64,000 bases of DNA from assembly GCA_031375105.1 (NCBI GenBank), contig JANMHJ010000020.1, positions 1-64,000 on the forward strand. The letters run 5' to 3'. A program made the translations under genes and the position numbers. Source of the stretch: JANMDU01 sp031375105. Its GTDB lineage: Bacteria; Pseudomonadota; Gammaproteobacteria; Burkholderiales; Burkholderiaceae_C. Below are positions 62,061 to 64,000 of this stretch, in pieces. Position 1 is the stretch's first letter. The number at the start of each line of letters is the position of its first letter. The notes below the pieces were generated by a model. That model worked only from the letters and a program-made list of their open reading frames with translations. It did not search any database and had not been told where the DNA came from.

Positions 62061-63236
62061 CTAGCCTGCCAAACCCACATAATTCTCAGCCAACGCTGTT
62101 TGCGCGGCTTCAGAGTTCATCAAATAATCCAGCTCCGCTTCCTGCATGCGCTGGCCGAAGCCTTCGGTGTCGGGGAAGCGATGCAGCAGGCTGGTGAGCC
62201 ACCAAGAAAAGCGTTCGACGCGCCATACTTTGCGCAAGGCGCGCGCTGAGTAGCCATCAATGCCCGCGTTGCTTTTCTCTGCATAGTGCTGTTGAAATGC
62301 TTCGCTGAGCATGCCCACATCGCTGGCAGCCAGGTTCAGGCCCTTCGCGCCTGTGGGCGGCACGATGTGCGCCGCGTCGCCGGCCAGGAAAAGCTGCCCC
62401 CAGCGCATGGGCTCGCTCACATAGCTGCGCAAAGGGGCGATGCTTTTTTCAATCGATGGGCCGGTGATGATGGCGTTGGCTGTCTCATGAGGCAAGCGAG
62501 CGCGAAGCTCGTCCCAAAACCGTGCATCGCTCCAGTCTTCCACTTTGTCTGAGCTGGGGCATTGCACGTAATAGCGGCTGCGCGTCAAGCTGCGCATCGA
62601 GCACAGTGAAAAGCCTTCGGGGCTGTTGCCATAAATGATGGCGTGCGGCGAGACGGGCGGCACTTCTGCCAACACGCCTATCCAGCCAAACGGATACTCG
62701 CGCGAGAACTCTTGCAACTTGTCTTTGGGGATGCATTGGCGGCTCACGCCATGAAAGCCATCGCAGCCCGCGATGAAGTCGCATTCAATCTCGCGAGCCA
62801 CGCCGTTTTCTGTGAACAAAATGCGCGGGCGCTGCGTCGTTAAATCTCGAAGGCGCACATCTTTGGCCTCATAGATCGTCTGGCGGCCGACGGCTGCGCG
62901 GTGATCCATCAAGTCCTTGGTCACCTCGGTTTGCCCATAAGCGGTCACAGTTTTGCCGCCGGTGAGCTTGGGCAAATCAATCGTGTGGAGCTGGTTTGCA
63001 AAAGACAAGCTCAGATGCTCATGCGCAATGCCTTCCTTTAGCAGCCGCGTCCCCACGCCCGCCGAGATGAGCGCATCTACCGTGGGTTGTTCCAAAATGC
63101 CGGCTCGTATGCGCGAGAGCACATACTTGCCGCTTTGCCGCTCCACGATGATGTTGTCAATGCCTGCCTTGTGCAGCAAAGCGCCCAGCAACAAACCCGC
63201 CGGGCCCGCGCCGATGATGCCAACTTGGGTGCGCAT
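62061..63236 (-). CDS. pobA: 4-hydroxybenzoate 3-monooxygenase
   Basis: A 391-residue flavin monooxygenase converting 4-hydroxybenzoate to protocatechuate. The FAD-binding GIIGAGPAGLLLGALLHKAG, the DG-type GCDGFHGVSRQCIP and the GD motif LAGDAAHIVPPTGAKGLN are present, with the PobA-typical RIRAGILEQPTVDAL. It would be controlled by the divergent IclR-type regulator. Protocatechuate-degrading genes are outside the window. Confidence 0.96.
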   Translation of the reverse strand: MRTQVGIIGAGPAGLLLGALLHKAGIDNIIVERQSGKYVLSRIRAGILEQPTVDALISAGVGTRLLKEGIAHEHLSLSFANQLHTIDLPKLTGGKTVTAYGQTEVTKDLMDHRAAVGRQTIYEAKDVRLRDLTTQRPRILFTENGVAREIECDFIAGCDGFHGVSRQCIPKDKLQEFSREYPFGWIGVLAEVPPVSPHAIIYGNSPEGFSLCSMRSLTRSRYYVQCPSSDKVEDWSDARFWDELRARLPHETANAIITGPSIEKSIAPLRSYVSEPMRWGQLFLAGDAAHIVPPTGAKGLNLAASDVGMLSEAFQQHYAEKSNAGIDGYSARALRKVWRVERFSWWLTSLLHRFPDTEGFGQRMQEAELDYLMNSEAAQTALAENYVGLAG

Positions 63237-63310
63237 GTATATCTCCTAGGTCTAACTTAGCAAAGAGCTTAAGAGCGGTAGCATCAATAGCGCCTTGCGA
63301 CAGAAGATCA

Positions 63311-63349
63311 TTGCGCGGTGGTAGAAGTATTTGCGCGATAATCGCACAA
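63311..63349. promoter_or_regulatory. Operator candidate between pobA and its regulator
   Basis: TTGCGCGAT-A-ATCGCACAA (63331-63349) is a near-perfect palindrome (one mismatch per arm) next to the regulator start. A further half-site TTGCGCGGT lies 20 bp upstream (63311-63319). The spacing of about two helical turns suits binding by an IclR-type tetramer in the divergent intergenic region. Confidence 0.5.
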
Positions 63350-64000
63350 TGCCAGCAATGCCATTGTTTCTGCGCCACCACGAGAGCGTCGCCGCCGCCG
63401 ACTGGATCGAAGGCGCAGCCAAATCATTCGCCGTATTGGAGAGCTTTTCCGCAGAGCGCCAGCGCCTGAGCATCACGCAGATCGCCGAGCGCGCTGGCCT
63501 CACACGCGCCGCCGCCCGCCGCCATGTGCTCACGCTGCAAGCGCTGGGCTACCTAGAAGCAGAAGAAGGCATGCGCACCCCAAGCTATTGGCTCACACAC
63601 CGCGTCCTGCGCCTTGCGGGCAACTATCTTGCATCCGCAAGATTGCCGCGAGTCGTGCAGCCCACACTCAGCCGCCTCGCTTCGCAAACCGGCCAAGCCT
63701 TCTCAGTCGCCGTGCTTGACGGTGAGCATGCCGTTATCGTCGCTAGATCCGGCGAGCACCGCATGGCCAGCGCGGCCATGCCCTACGGCGTCAACCTCGG
63801 CGCGCGCCTGGCCGCATTTGCCACCAGCACAGGCCGCGTCCTCCTCGCCCAGCACAGCCCCGCCCAGCTCAAAACCTACCTCGCCACCCACGCACGAGCC
63901 AAGCTCACCCCCCACACCACCACAAGCGGCGCGCAGCTGCGCCGCCTCATCGCAGCCGCCGCATCCCAAGGCTACAGCGAAGCCCACCAAGAACACGAAC
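63349..64000 (+). CDS. IclR-family regulator (PobR/PcaR-like), truncated by window end
   Basis: The frame starts at ATG 63349 (MPAMPLFLRHHESV) and is open to the window edge, giving 217 residues. The N-terminal winged helix is typical of IclR: KSFAVLESFSAERQRLSITQ, IAERAGLTRAAARRHVLTLQ, then ALGYLEAEE. The effector domain follows (TGQAFSVAVLDGEHAVIVAR; YGVNLGARLAAFATSTGRVL). PcaR/PobR members activate 4-hydroxybenzoate and protocatechuate genes. It is divergent from pobA, which supports PobR. The C-terminus is missing. Confidence 0.88.
   Translation, partial: MPAMPLFLRHHESVAAADWIEGAAKSFAVLESFSAERQRLSITQIAERAGLTRAAARRHVLTLQALGYLEAEEGMRTPSYWLTHRVLRLAGNYLASARLPRVVQPTLSRLASQTGQAFSVAVLDGEHAVIVARSGEHRMASAAMPYGVNLGARLAAFATSTGRVLLAQHSPAQLKTYLATHARAKLTPHTTTSGAQLRRLIAAAASQGYSEAHQEHE

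Overview
The window looks like chromosome of a betaproteobacterium of the order Burkholderiales, most likely family Comamonadaceae. This is judged from gene content and order (glyA-nrdR next to minor pilins and rib genes; ybgC-tolQRA; a bmp/ABC nucleoside cluster beside adenosine deaminase; pobA with a divergent IclR-type regulator) and from a ~45 bp AT-centred palindromic repeat scattered through it. No rRNA or tRNA gene, CRISPR array, insertion sequence or integrase was recognised. Genus is not claimed.

Layout. 0-4.5 kb: the tail of a truncated gene, two tandem LuxR-type regulators (the second frame-disrupted at its 5' end) and a large exported protein with an unusual C-terminus. 4.7-12.2 kb: a leftward TetR / adaptor / RND pump / isoaspartyl methyltransferase / rhodanese / TolC-type efflux operon with an operator-like palindrome at its head. 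12.5-19.7 kb: housekeeping and catabolic genes (DUF218, 2-keto-4-pentenoate hydratase family, GlcD-type FAD dehydrogenase, aroC, MFS and EamA transporters).

19.7-28.3 kb is the accessory region of greatest interest: a leftward five-gene block encoding an MmeI-like DNA methyltransferase without a visible nuclease motif, a RhuM protein, a Fic protein with a C-terminal winged-helix-like region, an SF2 helicase and a T5orf172/GIY-YIG nuclease. It reads as a restriction-modification-like defence locus with methylation, translocation and cleavage on separate polypeptides. Fic has its own upstream region holding four ATGTCAAA boxes.

28.4-35.2 kb: a periplasmic-type ATP-dependent DNA ligase (Lig E-like), then a BMP-family nucleoside ABC importer divergent from adenosine deaminase (purine salvage). 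35.2-44.2 kb: a helix-hairpin-helix protein with a Lys/Ala tail, ybgC-tolQRA (tolB and pal are not adjacent), an aminotransferase, nusB and the riboflavin genes ribH, ribBA (RibA half degenerate), ribE and ribD (abnormal N-terminus). 44.2-52.4 kb: a rightward, visibly more AT-rich type IV pilus minor-pilin cluster (fimT/gspH, pilV, pilW, pilX, pilY1, pilE-like). 52.4-64 kb: nrdR, glyA under a ZTP riboswitch, a lytic transglycosylase, an O-antigen-ligase/PglL-type enzyme with a TPR-like tail, an NRDE protein, ygfZ, mltG, a PaiB-like FMN-binding protein, a small membrane protein, pobA and the start of its likely regulator.

Two dispersed repeat families cut across all this. Family 1 (~45 bp, 16 copies) lies both between genes and inside genes, where it is translated in frame (RND adaptor, tolR, ybgC, nusB, ribD, NRDE, ygfZ) or supplies a stop codon (add, ribE), much like palindromic elements that invade proteins in Rickettsia. 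Family 2 (GACGCGAAAG-rich, ~45 bp arms) forms inverted pairs in two intergenic regions.
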